DNA of 6,251 bases from assembly GCA_005885165.1 (NCBI GenBank), contig VAXR01000061.1:10816-17066 (forward strand), in the 5' to 3' direction. The translations under genes were made by a program, and so were the position numbers. The notes below the pieces were generated by a model. It saw only the letters and a list, made by a program, of their open reading frames with translations, made no database searches and was not told where the DNA came from. Source of the stretch: Actinomycetota bacterium (GTDB taxonomy: Bacteria; Actinomycetota; Thermoleophilia; Solirubrobacterales; Thermoleophilaceae). Every line of letters starts with the position of its first letter. Position 1 is the first letter of the stretch. Below are positions 5,820-6,251 of the stretch, piece after piece.

Positions 5820-6251
5820 CTACTGCGTCTTCTGGCCGTGCTCCTGCAGCCAGTGCAGGAGCCCGCCCTCCACGAGGATCTCCCGCTCCTTGGGGGCGAA
5901 GTCGTGCGTGACCTTGAACGTGTCGCCGTCCTCGGTCTCGACGGTGATCTCGTCTGAGCCGGAGGAGAGCGCCTCGCGGACCCTGGGCAGCTTCCAGGTG
6001 TCGCCGACCTTGGCGCGGTCGTAGTCCGACTCGTCGGCGAAGAGGAGCGCGAGGATCCCCTGGGCGACGAGGTTGCGGCGGTGGATCCGCGCGAACGACT
6101 TCGCGAAGACGGCCTTCACGCCGAGCTGGAGGGGGGCGAGTGCGGCGTGCTCGCGTGACGACCCCTGACCGTAGTTGTGGCCGCCCACGATGAATCCGCT
6201 GCCCCACTCCTGAAGCCGCTTGCGGAACTCCGGATCGCGGTGGCGGAACGT
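5820..6251 (-). CDS. Aconitate hydratase, C-terminal fragment (5' end outside window)
   Basis: The last 143 residues of an aconitase-superfamily enzyme, open to the right edge and ending in TAG at 5822-5820. Aconitase isomerises citrate to isocitrate in the TCA cycle with a [4Fe-4S] cluster. The fragment is the swivelling C-terminal domain. It has FIVGGHNYGQGSSREHAAL (fragment residues 20-38), with the catalytic Ser31 and substrate-binding Arg33 equivalent to Ser642 and Arg644 of pig aconitase. KSFARIHRRNL follows at 51-61, then a short terminal domain ending LLHWLQEHGQ. The GQGSSREHAALAP wording and the short segment before it suit the roughly 650-residue Aquifex-type aconitases better than LeuD, the separate small subunit of isopropylmalate isomerase. 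The cluster-binding cysteines lie outside the window. It converges on the thiamine-binding gene with only 4 bases between stops. Confidence 0.85.
   Translation of the reverse strand, partial: TFRHRDPEFRKRLQEWGSGFIVGGHNYGQGSSREHAALAPLQLGVKAVFAKSFARIHRRNLVAQGILALLFADESDYDRAKVGDTWKLPRVREALSSGSDEITVETEDGDTFKVTHDFAPKEREILVEGGLLHWLQEHGQKTQ
5840..5862. terminator. Perfect 9-bp hairpin near the convergent gene ends, possible bidirectional terminator
   Basis: GCTCCTGCA at 5840-5848 pairs exactly with TGCAGGAGC at 5854-5862 around a 5-base loop (GCCAG). It begins 25 bases after the thiamine-binding gene stop and lies within the last codons of the convergent aconitase gene. Being palindromic, it would form in RNA from either strand. 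No run of T follows on either side, so it is not a classic intrinsic terminator. T-poor hairpins can act as terminators or RNA 3'-end stabilisers in G+C-rich actinobacteria. It could also be chance within the coding sequence. Confidence 0.35.

Noticed and set aside
1..6251. Mobile elements, CRISPR arrays, tRNA/rRNA genes, riboswitches or a defence or biosynthetic system
   Set aside because: No transposase or integrase motifs, repeated spacers, terminal repeats or recognisable RNA folds were seen; the genes in view are ordinary metabolic families.

Overview
The window is G+C-rich bacterial DNA (roughly 70% by eye). Coding strands use almost only G- or C-ending codons, with GTG as well as ATG starts and few clear Shine-Dalgarno sequences. 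Together with the type of beta-oxidation and aldehyde dehydrogenase genes and the small Cys-pair lipoprotein, this suggests an actinobacterium, possibly of the Thermoleophilia (Solirubrobacter/Gaiella-like). That placement is inference; no marker gene is present.

Left block (1-3632, all + strand): a tight operon with gaps of 13, 10 and 8 bases. It holds the 3' end of an acyl-CoA dehydrogenase, a complete enoyl-CoA hydratase, a long two-part 3-hydroxyacyl-CoA dehydrogenase of the PaaH type and a zinc-dependent medium-chain alcohol dehydrogenase. The first three give three successive beta-oxidation steps (dehydrogenation, hydration, second oxidation) for a fatty acyl-CoA or for the ring-cleaved CoA intermediates of aromatic degradation. 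A thiolase is not in view. The alcohol dehydrogenase may feed alcohols into the pathway, but its substrate is not readable from sequence.

Middle (3652-5815): a small predicted lipoprotein of unknown role on the - strand converges on the operon. It is divergent, across only 34 bases, from an aldehyde dehydrogenase gene on the + strand. The aldehyde dehydrogenase keeps its catalytic residues, but about 15 codons plus one base are missing at 4654, so the frame is broken. Either the gene is a recent pseudogene or the assembly is wrong there. A small MTH1187/UPF0045-family thiamine-binding protein follows 13 bases later.

Right end (5820-6251, - strand): the C-terminal part of an aconitate hydratase, converging on the thiamine-binding gene with a gap of 4 bases. 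A perfect 9-bp hairpin lies inside its last codons.

I see no mobile element, CRISPR array, RNA gene or clearly new system. The observations most worth checking are the aldehyde dehydrogenase lesion, a sharp patch of unusual codon use inside the hydroxyacyl-CoA dehydrogenase, the hairpin between convergent genes, and a possible pair of leaderless promoters in the 34-base divergent gap.
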